From an uncultured Bacteroidota bacterium (GTDB lineage Bacteria; Bacteroidota; Bacteroidia; NS11-12g; UBA955): a stretch of DNA of 12,139 nt. The stretch spans positions 1 through 12,139 of the forward strand of contig CAJBKH010000075.1 in the NCBI GenBank assembly GCA_903953615.1, in the 5' to 3' direction. The notes beneath the pieces were generated by a model. The model saw nothing but the letters and a program-made list of their open reading frames with translations, searched no databases and was not told the origin of the DNA. This document shows, one piece after another, positions 1 to 7,187 of the stretch. The position numbers and the translations under genes are program-made. The stretch's first letter is position 1. Each line of letters starts with the position of its first letter.

Positions 1-375
1 GCACCTAAAAAAATATTCTTAAAAATTGGCACCAATGATATGGACCATGGCATTAAAGCGCAGGAAATGCTCCAAAACTATGAACACATCCTTATGTTTA
101 TACGCCAAAATTGTCCAGAAACAGAACTTTATTTAATGAGTATGTTACCTGTGTTTAAATACCATCGACAAAAGGTCAAAACGATTCCAGAAGATTTCAA
201 TGCTGGTTTATTGGTAATGGCTCAAAAACACAAAGCGCACTATGTCGACCTCTACCATCCATTAATAGATGAAAATGGAGACTTAAAAGAAAACTACAGC
301 AACGATGGCTGGCATTTGATGGGCGAAGGTTATCTGAAAGTGAAGGACATTCTTTGGCCTTTAGTAAATAATTAA
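1..375 (+). CDS. SGNH/GDSL-type hydrolase, 3' part only
   Basis: This is the C-terminal 124 codons of a gene that begins before the window; the reading frame is open from base 1 and ends with TAA at 373-375. The visible protein starts inside a beta strand leading to GTND (visible residues 10-13), which matches conserved block III of the SGNH/GDSL hydrolase superfamily. Near the end, NDGWHL matches the block V D-x-x-H motif that supplies the catalytic Asp and His. The catalytic Ser of block I must lie upstream, outside the window. Such enzymes hydrolyse esters, often acetyl groups on sugars, or act as lipases. The substrate cannot be read from this fragment, and any signal peptide would also be outside. 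The gene converges with the minus-strand operon, with only 21 bases between the two stop codons. Confidence 0.85.
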   Translation, partial: APKKIFLKIGTNDMDHGIKAQEMLQNYEHILMFIRQNCPETELYLMSMLPVFKYHRQKVKTIPEDFNAGLLVMAQKHKAHYVDLYHPLIDENGDLKENYSNDGWHLMGEGYLKVKDILWPLVNN

Positions 376-396
376 TGTAACCTAAAACATTACTGC

Positions 397-1599
397 TTAT
401 TTCTGTATCAGTACCTTTTGCGTTACACCATTTACATCGATTGTGTAAACGCCTGCGCTCAAAAGGCTAATGTCTATATTAGTTGAGACATTGTTAATTT
501 TATACGTTATGACACAGGTTCCTATTGCATTGTACAATTTCAAAACCCCAGTTCCTGTTTTAGTTTCTATCACCAATTCATTGCACCATTGGTAAACTAA
601 TAATTTACTAGGTGGCAAGAGACTAATTTTTCTATAACCTGCAAACCATTGTTGAACCTCAACACGCCTAAAACTAGCAGATGTAAAATATTTTTCGTTG
701 CTAACATACAATTGCTGTCCTTTAAATGCACTGGCCTCAAACTGCCCGAATGACAAGGCATTTCCCAAATCAATTCTGCGTTTATTCCCACTAAAAAAAT
801 ACCCGTTTTGAAAATCGTATAAAAGCCACATAAAACATCCTCCAACGGTCTTACTATAACCTCCTAAAATAATTTTATCGCCTTTTGAATTCGTACAAGC
901 CGAGGTCACTAAGCCACCTGCATCAAGGGTTTCTCTTGGTATTAAACTATAATTACCGGGTACCCTAGGCATCGCATAATGTCTTGTTTTGCCATCCACC
1001 CAATCTTTGCTAAACAAATGCAAACTATCATGCCAAATACACATGGCTTCAATATCGTAATTGTGATTTTGATTGGCCGAAACAAAACTGGTTTGATCCG
1101 CTAAATTAAACTGAAGCTCATCGGCATTCACAGAGTCACTTTTTTGAGAAAAAGACAATTGTGATTTTTGTATGCGATACACTTTTAAATCTTTGCGGGT
1201 CCCATCGTTGTTGCCAAATTCCCCTATGTAAATATACTGCGAATCTTGGGTCATTTCCTCCCAATCGATATTCGTTTTATTCTTTATAAAAGTGCGATGA
1301 ATAATCGCTCCTGTGATACTATCAAATGCATAAATGGCAGGCTCGTTGCCACTGTCATTCAAGGTCCAAAACCAATTATTATAATACATTAAACCACTGG
1401 TTTCAATAAGGCTATCGCTCAATTTAGAGCATACAACTTTGGTTGAATACGAAGTAGAAGGATAGGTACATGAACCGTCGTTAATTTTGGCAGAAGAATC
1501 ATAATTGTTGGCTAAAACATCGGTGCAGCCACGTTTTTGCGCTTCAGTTTTGAAGTTCAATAGTAAAACCAAGCCTACTAAAAGAAATAATTTTTTCAT
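397..1599 (-). CDS. T9SS-exported protein, propeller-like, type A sorting domain
   Basis: This is a 400-residue secreted protein of unknown function. A signal peptide (residues 1-20, ending TEA before QK) is followed by a GCTD...NYD...DGSC motif (24-44), a short module common in exported Bacteroidota proteins. The central part (about 55-325) has repeated aromatic/acidic turns around E66, E114 (DWEEM), E184 (DIEAM) and E288 (FEASAF), with WTLNDSG at 78-84 and EFGNNDG at 127-133. I infer a beta-propeller. Residues 328-400 look like a type A T9SS C-terminal sorting domain, with LSAGVYTI at 380-387 and the ending KVLIQK. The protein is probably carried across the outer membrane and released or surface-attached after the tail is cleaved. 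Its ATG lies 3 bases after the menC stop, and AGGA about 7 bases upstream is one of the few Shine-Dalgarno-like sequences here. Export and sorting are well supported; enzymatic activity is unknown. Confidence 0.85.
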   Translation of the reverse strand: MKKLFLLVGLVLLLNFKTEAQKRGCTDVLANNYDSSAKINDGSCTYPSTSYSTKVVCSKLSDSLIETSGLMYYNNWFWTLNDSGNEPAIYAFDSITGAIIHRTFIKNKTNIDWEEMTQDSQYIYIGEFGNNDGTRKDLKVYRIQKSQLSFSQKSDSVNADELQFNLADQTSFVSANQNHNYDIEAMCIWHDSLHLFSKDWVDGKTRHYAMPRVPGNYSLIPRETLDAGGLVTSACTNSKGDKIILGGYSKTVGGCFMWLLYDFQNGYFFSGNKRRIDLGNALSFGQFEASAFKGQQLYVSNEKYFTSASFRRVEVQQWFAGYRKISLLPPSKLLVYQWCNELVIETKTGTGVLKLYNAIGTCVITYKINNVSTNIDISLLSAGVYTIDVNGVTQKVLIQK

Positions 1600-1602
1600 A
1601 TT

Positions 1603-2682
1603 TTATCCTGCTATATTTTGCGCATCGGGCGAAACCAAATCATCTGATACCTCATTCCCCATGTCACGCCAAAGATAACCATTTTCAATATTCGTATAAG
1701 GCGGCATATTATTGACATATAAATGACCTGTCCCTAACCCTTGATGTACTTTAGGATTAAAATTCGCCGTGTATTGCGCAATCGCATTTAATCCAATATT
1801 ACCTTCTAAAGCCGATGTAACCCACCATTGAATCCCCAGTTCCTCAGCCACTTTTATCCATTTTTCACATTGTACAAATCCACCCACTAAATTTGGTTTC
1901 AAAACAATGTACTGTGGTTTCACTTTAGACAACAATTGTCTAAAGTCTTCCTCATTGGTATAACCAATCAATTCTTCGTCCAATGCAATGGGCACCGGCG
2001 ATTGATCACATAAAAGTGCCATGGCTTTTAACTGCCCTTTCTTAATAGGTTGTTCGATGCTATGCAAATTAAATGACTTTAAGGCTTCTAATTTTTCCAT
2101 TGCATTTTCTGGTGTAAACGCCCCATTGGCATCTACCCTTAAAATTAACTTATCACCGCCTTTTTGTTCGCGTATAAACTGTAACAAACCACATTCTTTT
2201 TCAAAATCAAGTGCCCCAATTTTTAACTTTATGCATTCAAATCCTTTCTCAATTTTTTCGAGCACCTCGTCCTTCATGGCTTCGATGGTATCCATCCAGA
2301 CAAGGCCATTAATAGGTAAACCTTGTCGTCCGATGGCATAAAAATTCTGATAAATTATTTTTTTACCGCCGTATTTCAAATCAAGCAAAGCGGTTTCTAA
2401 TCCAAATTTTATACTAGGAAACAAATCAAAATTAAAATCCTCTGTGGCTTTGTTTTTATTAATTTGATTAACCAATTTCTGAAGCATGCTTTCGTATTCC
2501 GGCACATCATCAATACTTAGGCCCTTGAGGGGAGCACATTCACCAATGCCTTTAATCTGTGGGTTAGCGCTGTTCCATATCGATAACAGATAAATGGTAC
2601 GCTCTGTCAGTGCCCCGCGACTAGTAGTGGCAGGTTTCTTAAATTTCAGTTGATGTGCTTCAATGGCCGCTTGTAAACCCAT
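1603..2682 (-). CDS. menC: o-succinylbenzoate synthase (MenC)
   Basis: This enolase-superfamily enzyme (359 residues) dehydrates SHCHC to 2-succinylbenzoate in cytoplasmic menaquinone synthesis. The full catalytic set is visible: KLK with K152 and K154 (the acid/base lysine pair), metal ligands D184 (in RVDANGAF), E210 (in IEQP) and D235 (in LDEE), and the second catalytic lysine K262 (in VLKPNLVGG). The N-terminal capping domain (about 1-125) has the GIGECAPL segment (45-52) typical of the superfamily. These residues are also shared by dipeptide epimerases and N-succinylamino acid racemases. The neighbouring menA, one base away, makes MenC the best reading. The start is the ATG one base after the menA stop; no Shine-Dalgarno sequence is seen, which suggests translational coupling. 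The other men genes (menD, menB, menE) are not in the window. Confidence 0.93.
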   Translation of the reverse strand: MGLQAAIEAHQLKFKKPATTSRGALTERTIYLLSIWNSANPQIKGIGECAPLKGLSIDDVPEYESMLQKLVNQINKNKATEDFNFDLFPSIKFGLETALLDLKYGGKKIIYQNFYAIGRQGLPINGLVWMDTIEAMKDEVLEKIEKGFECIKLKIGALDFEKECGLLQFIREQKGGDKLILRVDANGAFTPENAMEKLEALKSFNLHSIEQPIKKGQLKAMALLCDQSPVPIALDEELIGYTNEEDFRQLLSKVKPQYIVLKPNLVGGFVQCEKWIKVAEELGIQWWVTSALEGNIGLNAIAQYTANFNPKVHQGLGTGHLYVNNMPPYTNIENGYLWRDMGNEVSDDLVSPDAQNIAG

Positions 2683-2683
2683 C

Positions 2684-3589
2684 TTAAAAAACGATTATTT
2701 GAGACAAACAAAAAACCAAACTCAACACCAATGTGTAAAGCGATAAATATTTTAACTGTTGGCTGTAGGCCATTCTGCCCAACCCTCTGGCGCTTCTTAA
2801 ATTTAAATAGTGTTTACCCAATAATGGGGTAGTAATTAAAAAACTTAACTGCAAGGCATGGTGATACGTTGTAAAAACAAAAATCACCAAATAAAGAATT
2901 GCATTCACAAGTAGGAAGGCATGGTAGCGCATAGCCCTTTTATAACCCAACATCACTGGAATGGTAATTTTTTTTTTCTGGGCATCACTCTCTATGTCGC
3001 GAATATTGTTGACATTTAAAACACCAACGCTTAGCAAGCCTATTGAAGCGGCCACCCACCATACATTCGAATTAATCGATTGTACTTGCAAATAATATGT
3101 ACCCATGACTGCCAAAATACCAAAGAAGATAAAAACAGATAAATCACCCAAACCAATATAACCATATGGGTTTTTGCCTGCAGTATAAAAATAAGCTGCA
3201 ACAATGCCTGCAATTCCAAATGCAAACATGAGCCAAAATTGTAAATCAAATTTGCCAATACTATAAGTCAATAGTGAGATTCCTAAAATCAAAATAAACA
3301 CAATTAAAATAGCAATAGCGACTTTCATTTTCGATTCAGAAATTAAACCAGAAGCCATTACCCTGTCGGTTCTTTCTTTCGTATCAGCGCCATTCTTATA
3401 ATCTCCATAATCGTTTGCATAGTTGCTAAGGATTTGAAGAAATACGCCCGTTAATACACTCATTAAAAATATGATTGTATTCAAATGGTGTGTCTCAGCA
3501 TATGCTATTAAATTACCTGCTATAGCACCTGCTATTGCTAAAGGCAATGTTCTAAGTCGCGCTGCTTGTATCCAAACCTTTACAGACAT
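2684..3589 (-). CDS. menA: 1,4-dihydroxy-2-naphthoate polyprenyltransferase (MenA)
   Basis: This integral membrane UbiA-family prenyltransferase (301 residues) joins a polyprenyl diphosphate tail to 1,4-dihydroxy-2-naphthoate, giving demethylmenaquinone in the inner membrane. The first Asp-rich motif is NDYGDYKNGAD (59-69), followed by DRVMASG (75-81), a signature of MenA. The second Asp-rich motif is RDIESD (197-202, D198 and D202), followed by ITIPVMLG. Eight or nine hydrophobic helices are visible, as expected for the family. The ATG overlaps the last 10 bases of the upstream SDR gene and has a clear Shine-Dalgarno sequence, GGAGG, nine bases upstream within the SDR coding end; this fixes the start. 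A run of ten A residues on the coding strand (2968-2977 on the + strand, encoding lysines) lies just after the second Asp motif. The function call is firm; tail length cannot be told. Confidence 0.95.
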   Translation of the reverse strand: MSVKVWIQAARLRTLPLAIAGAIAGNLIAYAETHHLNTIIFLMSVLTGVFLQILSNYANDYGDYKNGADTKERTDRVMASGLISESKMKVAIAILIVFILILGISLLTYSIGKFDLQFWLMFAFGIAGIVAAYFYTAGKNPYGYIGLGDLSVFIFFGILAVMGTYYLQVQSINSNVWWVAASIGLLSVGVLNVNNIRDIESDAQKKKITIPVMLGYKRAMRYHAFLLVNAILYLVIFVFTTYHHALQLSFLITTPLLGKHYLNLRSARGLGRMAYSQQLKYLSLYTLVLSLVFCLSQIIVF

Positions 3590-4365
3590 GGTGTTCTTCC
3601 TCCGTCAACAACGGTATTGGTTCCTGTTATGTAGGCCGCCTTGTCCGATGCAAGAAAAACAGCAGCATAGGCTACCTCCTCTGGCTTTCCAAATCTGCGC
3701 ATTGGAATTTCATTTAACATTTCCTCTTTTACAACATCCTGTTCAATGGCCATCTTATTCGATTTATTCTGAATAATGGTGCTTAAACGTTCTGTTTCTG
3801 TTGCACCAGGTAGAATATTATTCACTGTAATGCCTGCACTTGCCAATTCATTTGCCATGGTCTTCGACCAGTTGCCCACCGCACCGCGAATGGTATTACT
3901 AACACCTAAATTATGCAATGGAACTTTAACCGAAGTTGAAATAATATTGATGATTCTTCCAAAATTTCTGCTTTTCATGCCTGGCACCACTGCTTGAACT
4001 AGCTGATGGTTATTGATTAAGTGGGTATTAAAGGCTTGCAAAAATTCAACTGTATTGGCATCAATTGCTTTGCCAGCTGCCGGCCCGCCAGTATTATTCA
4101 CAAGAATATCTACTGCATGTTCTGCAACAATTTGATTTGCTACCGCTAATACATTTTCAGTATTTGAAAAATCAGCTGTGTAAACCGAATGCGTCTGACC
4201 GTTGGTCGAACTTAAGGTTGACATCACCGAATTTAGTTTCTCCTCATTTCTTGCTAACAAAATAATGGTTGCGCCCGAATCGGCCATCTCACTTGCAATT
4301 GCACGGCCAATTCCTTGTGAACTACCACAAACCAAGGCTGTTTTTCCTTTTAAATCTATTATCAC
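3580..4365 (-). CDS. atypical SDR-family oxidoreductase (BKR-like)
   Basis: This Rossmann-fold short-chain dehydrogenase/reductase-like protein has 261 residues from the chosen GTG start. The frame stays open back to a TTG at 4434. However, the glycine motif GSSQGIG (14-20) fits the usual N-terminal position only from the GTG at 4363-4365, and a TAnnTTTG promoter box lies within the longer version. NNTGG (90-94) matches the NNAG motif and S143 matches the catalytic Ser. The usual YxxxK is replaced by SNTIR (156-160), so the catalytic Tyr and Lys are Ser and Arg. This, with VNNILPG (181-187) and TER, resembles the 'BKR-like SDR-like' subgroup (known NCBI CDD model cd05344), which lacks the full tetrad. 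Substrate and activity are unknown. It is the first gene of the menA-menC operon, but a role in quinone synthesis is only a guess from position. Confidence 0.85.
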   Translation of the reverse strand: MIIDLKGKTALVCGSSQGIGRAIASEMADSGATIILLARNEEKLNSVMSTLSSTNGQTHSVYTADFSNTENVLAVANQIVAEHAVDILVNNTGGPAAGKAIDANTVEFLQAFNTHLINNHQLVQAVVPGMKSRNFGRIINIISTSVKVPLHNLGVSNTIRGAVGNWSKTMANELASAGITVNNILPGATETERLSTIIQNKSNKMAIEQDVVKEEMLNEIPMRRFGKPEEVAYAAVFLASDKAAYITGTNTVVDGGRTPCL

Positions 4366-4369
4366 AAGG

Positions 4370-4377
4370 CAAAGGTA
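4370..4377 (-). promoter_or_regulatory. putative -7 box (TACCTTTG) for the SDR-menA-menC operon
   Basis: Read on the minus strand, TACCTTTG matches the Bacteroidota -7 consensus TAnnTTTG. Transcription would be expected to begin some 4-8 bases further on, at about 4362-4366, which is at the GTG start codon itself (4365). A -33 TTG at the expected 19-21 base spacing is not seen; the nearest candidate is TTTC at a 17-base spacing, so support is moderate. If the box is used, the mRNA would be leaderless or nearly so, and the longer TTG-started frame would be excluded. Confidence 0.45.
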
Positions 4378-4391
4378 ATCGAAAATATAAT

Positions 4392-4424
4392 ATTGAAACT
4401 CTTTGTTATAATTCTGTAATTTTG
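4392..4424 (+). promoter_or_regulatory. putative Bacteroidota-type promoter for the envelope operon
   Basis: ATTG at 4392-4395 and TAATTTTG at 4417-4424 match the -33 (TTG/TTTG) and -7 (TAnnTTTG) elements of the phylum's main sigma factor, with a 21-base spacer that lies in the normal range. Transcription would start near 4428-4432, leaving a leader of only a few bases before the ATG at 4435. A GGGCCC palindrome (4424-4429) lies between the -7 box and the start codon. It is the only promoter-like match with good spacing that I noticed for the eight-gene + strand operon. Confidence 0.55.
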
Positions 4425-4434
4425 GGCCCTTCAA

Positions 4435-5262
4435 ATGAGACAGATATTGTTGAGCTTACTTTTAATCTTTATAGGAGAACCACTAATCGCACAAAATTCT
4501 AGTACAAGCGACCCAAATAAAATGAAAGGAAAATTTTATTTCTATTGGGGTTATAACCGCGAAACTTACACCAAATCAAACATCCGATTCAAAGGCGAAA
4601 ATTTTGATTTTACAGTTAAAAAGGCCATTGCATTAGACAGACAATCCCCATTAGCACGCGATCCTTATTTAAAAATAGATCAAATAACGATTCCACAATA
4701 CAATTACCGTTTTGGTTATTACATTAGCGATCAATACAATGTTTCTTTGGGTTGGGACCATATGAAATACGTCATGGTGCAAGACCAAGTCGCCAAGGTT
4801 TCTGGTGTGATAAAAAACACTGGCACAGATTACGATAGAACTTATGACAATACGGATGTAAAATTAGCAGGTGATTTTTTGCAATTTGAACATACCGATG
4901 GACTGTATTATTTGAATGCTGAACTTAATCGTGTTGACCCAGTTTACAACTATAAAAAACTATACATTAAAAGCACCTATGGTTTGGCCGCTGGTGTTTT
5001 ATGCCCAAGAACGAGAGCCGTTATTTTAAATAATGTAGTGAACGATCAATGGCATATTTCAGGATTTGGTGTATCAGCTAAAACAGGCCTTAATATTAGC
5101 ATTAACAATCACTTTTTTTTTCAAGCTGAATTAAAAGCTGGTCTTATCGATATGCCAAACATCGTTATTGAGGCCAATTCAAAAGATAGAGCAAGACAAA
5201 ACTTTGGTTTTGTGCAAGGCAATGTCGTAATTGGCTATCAATTTAACCTTCATAAAAAATAA
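4435..5262 (+). CDS. outer-membrane beta-barrel protein, function unknown
   Basis: This 275-residue protein has a clear signal peptide (MRQILLSLLLIFIGEPLIAQ, cleavage expected after AQ at residue 20). The mature part alternates hydrophobic and polar residues, is rich in Tyr, Phe and Asn, and ends in an aromatic strand (VIGYQF followed by NLHKK), all consistent with a small outer-membrane beta-barrel. The segment FYFYWGYNRETYTKSNIRF (34-52) followed by the FDFTVKKAIALDRQ region resembles a family I recall as uncharacterised in Bacteroidota. The gene opens the envelope operon and has its own promoter-like elements a few bases upstream. It is followed after 7 bases by a flippase gene. I cannot assign a substrate or partner; a porin-like or structural role is possible. 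There is a T9 run at 5113-5121. Confidence 0.7.
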   Translation: MRQILLSLLLIFIGEPLIAQNSSTSDPNKMKGKFYFYWGYNRETYTKSNIRFKGENFDFTVKKAIALDRQSPLARDPYLKIDQITIPQYNYRFGYYISDQYNVSLGWDHMKYVMVQDQVAKVSGVIKNTGTDYDRTYDNTDVKLAGDFLQFEHTDGLYYLNAELNRVDPVYNYKKLYIKSTYGLAAGVLCPRTRAVILNNVVNDQWHISGFGVSAKTGLNISINNHFFFQAELKAGLIDMPNIVIEANSKDRARQNFGFVQGNVVIGYQFNLHKK

Positions 5263-5269
5263 AAAGCGC

Positions 5270-6715
5270 GTGAGTTTTGTAAAAAAATTAGCTTCTCAAA
5301 CAGCCATATACGGACTAAGCGCCATGTTAGGCCGTTTTATCAATTTTTTGCTCGTCATTCCGCATACACAATACTTAAAAACAGTTGGCACATTTGGCGA
5401 TATGACAGCCATCTTTGCTTTCATTGCATTTCTAAATATTATTTTAACTTATGGCATGGAGACTACCTATTTTAATTTTATTAGAAAAGGTTATGTCCCA
5501 AATCAAGTATATGCCATTGCCCAAAAAAGCATTTTAGCAAGCACTGCTATTTTTAGTGTTATTGTGTTATTTTTTGCCGAACCCTGTGCTGCATTCTTAG
5601 GCTTCCCTGGTCATGTTGATTTTGTATATTGTTGCTTAATATTTTTAGTTTTTGACACATTCTCACTCTTACCCTTTGCAAAACTTCGTCAGGAAGAAAA
5701 GCCTCTCAAATTTGCATTGATTAAATTAGCCAACATTGGCGTGAACGTTACACTCAACTATATTTTCCTTGCTTACACGCCCGAATTCTTAAAAGGTTAT
5801 AGTCAAGTAACGCTGATATTAATTGCCAATGCAGCAGCAAGTATTGTTTCATTTGCTTTACTTTCACCGTTGGCTTTTAAAATTAATTATTCCTTCGATA
5901 AAAAAATATTCAAAGAAATGTTAGCTTATGCATGGCCACTTATTTTTGTTGGTTTGGCTGGCATCGTAAATGAGACGTTGGACAGGAATTTATTGACGCG
6001 TTTATTGCCTAAAGAAATTGGTTCCTATCAAAATGGAATTTATGGTGCATTCTATAAACTAACCATGGTAATGACCATGTTTGTACAAGCTTATAAATTT
6101 GCTGCTGAACCCTTTTTTTTCAAACAAAAAGAAGATGAGGACAGTCTCAAAAAATACGCAGATTTAATGTATTGGTTTGTGGGTGTGTGTAGTTTTATTT
6201 TCATTGCATGCATGTATTTCATTGATAACTTATCACATTTGCTAATCCACAACAAAGCCTTTTTTGAGGACAAAAATGGCTTGTACATCGTACCTATTTT
6301 ACTTTTAGCGAATCTTTTCTTAGGCATATACTACAACTTAAGTGTATGGTATCGCCTAACAAACAATACTAAAATTGGCGCCATGATAGGAATTGGTGGC
6401 GCCGTCATAACCATTGTTGGAAATATAATTTTTATCCCGATGTTCGGGTTTTTAGCTTGCGCATGGTTAACGCTGATAGTTTATGCACTGATGTGCGTGG
6501 CTGCATATGTTCTTGGTCATAGGTATTTCAAAGTGCCTTACCAAGTAGTTAAATTATTAACACTTATAGGACTTGCCATAGGATTTTGGCAAATTAACAA
6601 GTCGCTTCATACCGATACATTGTTGTTTTGGCAGGACTTTAGCATAAAATTAGGACTGTTGTTTCTCTTTATGTTAATAATTTGGTTATTACAACCAAAG
6701 CTTAAAAAAGCTTAA
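5270..6715 (+). CDS. polysaccharide/lipid-linked oligosaccharide flippase (MOP superfamily)
   Basis: This is a polytopic inner-membrane protein of 481 residues with about 14 hydrophobic segments. That fits the polysaccharide transporter branch of the MOP superfamily, which flips lipid-linked sugars (O-antigen, capsule or murein precursors) outward. The start SFVKKLASQTAIYGLSAMLGR is typical of this branch in Bacteroidota. The charged segment after the seventh helix (ETLDRNLLTRLLP) and the polar loop around KQKEDED are also usual. The frame is open back to a TTG at 5231 inside the upstream gene. I chose the GTG at 5270 because it gives the family's normal N-terminus and a 7-base gap. A sugar nucleotidyltransferase gene lies two genes on, which fits export of a lipid-linked glycan. 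The cargo is unknown; a MurJ-like lipid II role cannot be excluded but has no specific support. Confidence 0.88.
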   Translation: MSFVKKLASQTAIYGLSAMLGRFINFLLVIPHTQYLKTVGTFGDMTAIFAFIAFLNIILTYGMETTYFNFIRKGYVPNQVYAIAQKSILASTAIFSVIVLFFAEPCAAFLGFPGHVDFVYCCLIFLVFDTFSLLPFAKLRQEEKPLKFALIKLANIGVNVTLNYIFLAYTPEFLKGYSQVTLILIANAAASIVSFALLSPLAFKINYSFDKKIFKEMLAYAWPLIFVGLAGIVNETLDRNLLTRLLPKEIGSYQNGIYGAFYKLTMVMTMFVQAYKFAAEPFFFKQKEDEDSLKKYADLMYWFVGVCSFIFIACMYFIDNLSHLLIHNKAFFEDKNGLYIVPILLLANLFLGIYYNLSVWYRLTNNTKIGAMIGIGGAVITIVGNIIFIPMFGFLACAWLTLIVYALMCVAAYVLGHRYFKVPYQVVKLLTLIGLAIGFWQINKSLHTDTLLFWQDFSIKLGLLFLFMLIIWLLQPKLKKA

Positions 6716-6732
6716 ATTTGCCAATTCAAGTT

Positions 6733-7170
6733 TTGACCATCAAAGTTAATATAAAAAATATCGGTACAGCACCGTTACCAAGTTATCAAACTGCATTAGC
6801 GGCAGGTGCTGATATTTATGCCAACAACCTCGAAAAAATAAACATTCAACCTTTTGAAAGGGTCTTGGTACCAACAGGCCTAATAATAGAATTGCCAGAA
6901 GGCTTCGAAGCCCAAATTCGCCCAAGAAGTGGATTAGCCCTTAAACACGGCATTACAGTATTGAATTCTCCTGGAACTATCGATGCTGATTATAGAGGTG
7001 AGGTAAAGGTATTGCTAATTAATTTAGGTCAAACAGAATTTACAATTAACCATGGAGACAGAATTGCTCAAATGGTAATTGCGAAATGTGAACAAGCCAC
7101 ATGGCAAACAGAAATTGAATTATCAACCACATCGCGGGGCGAAGGTGGTTATGGACATACAGGAATTTAA
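6733..7170 (+). CDS. dut: dUTP diphosphatase (dUTPase)
   Basis: This trimeric cytosolic enzyme hydrolyses dUTP to dUMP and pyrophosphate, keeping uracil out of DNA and feeding dTMP synthesis. All five dUTPase motifs are present in order: AGADIYAN (motif 1), PRSGLALKHGI (2), GTIDADYRGE (3, with the catalytic Asp), RIAQMVIAK (4) and the glycine-rich tail RGEGGYGHTG (5, the P-loop-like arm that closes over the substrate). No ATG is available. TTG at 6733 gives 145 residues, the usual length, and aligns with the common N-terminus. TTG at 6718 would add five residues and sit two bases after the flippase stop, so it remains possible. Neither has a Shine-Dalgarno sequence. The gene sits within an envelope operon, which says nothing against its housekeeping role. 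Confidence 0.93.
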   Translation: MTIKVNIKNIGTAPLPSYQTALAAGADIYANNLEKINIQPFERVLVPTGLIIELPEGFEAQIRPRSGLALKHGITVLNSPGTIDADYRGEVKVLLINLGQTEFTINHGDRIAQMVIAKCEQATWQTEIELSTTSRGEGGYGHTGI

Positions 7171-7187
7171 AAAAAAGAAAAATAGAA

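Noticed and set aside
373..392. Inverted repeat TAATGT / ACATTA between the convergent gene ends, as a possible shared terminator
   Set aside because: The arms are only six AT-rich base pairs with an eight-base loop, there is no T tract on either strand, and one arm includes the stop codon. Too weak to call.
2021..2341. Open frames opposite menC, menA, the SDR and others as possible overlapping genes
   Set aside because: They are antisense or shifted shadows of strongly supported genes, with low-complexity Ser/Phe-rich translations and no recognisable domain.
4366..4434. N-terminal extension of the SDR from TTG at 4434
   Set aside because: The extra 23 residues precede the normal SDR start, do not look like a domain or a signal peptide, and would span the divergent promoter region.
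6698..6713. AAGCTT-AAAA-AAGCTT possible hairpin at the end of the flippase gene
   Set aside because: The stem is six base pairs, is inside the coding end (KLKKA) and has no T tract; two copies of a Lys-Leu/Lys-Ala codon pattern explain it.
6713..6720. TAAATTTG as a -7 promoter box for dut
   Set aside because: It matches TAnnTTTG but no TTG/TTTG lies 19-21 bases upstream (nearest TTTG is 28 bases away), and such matches are common in AT-rich sequence.
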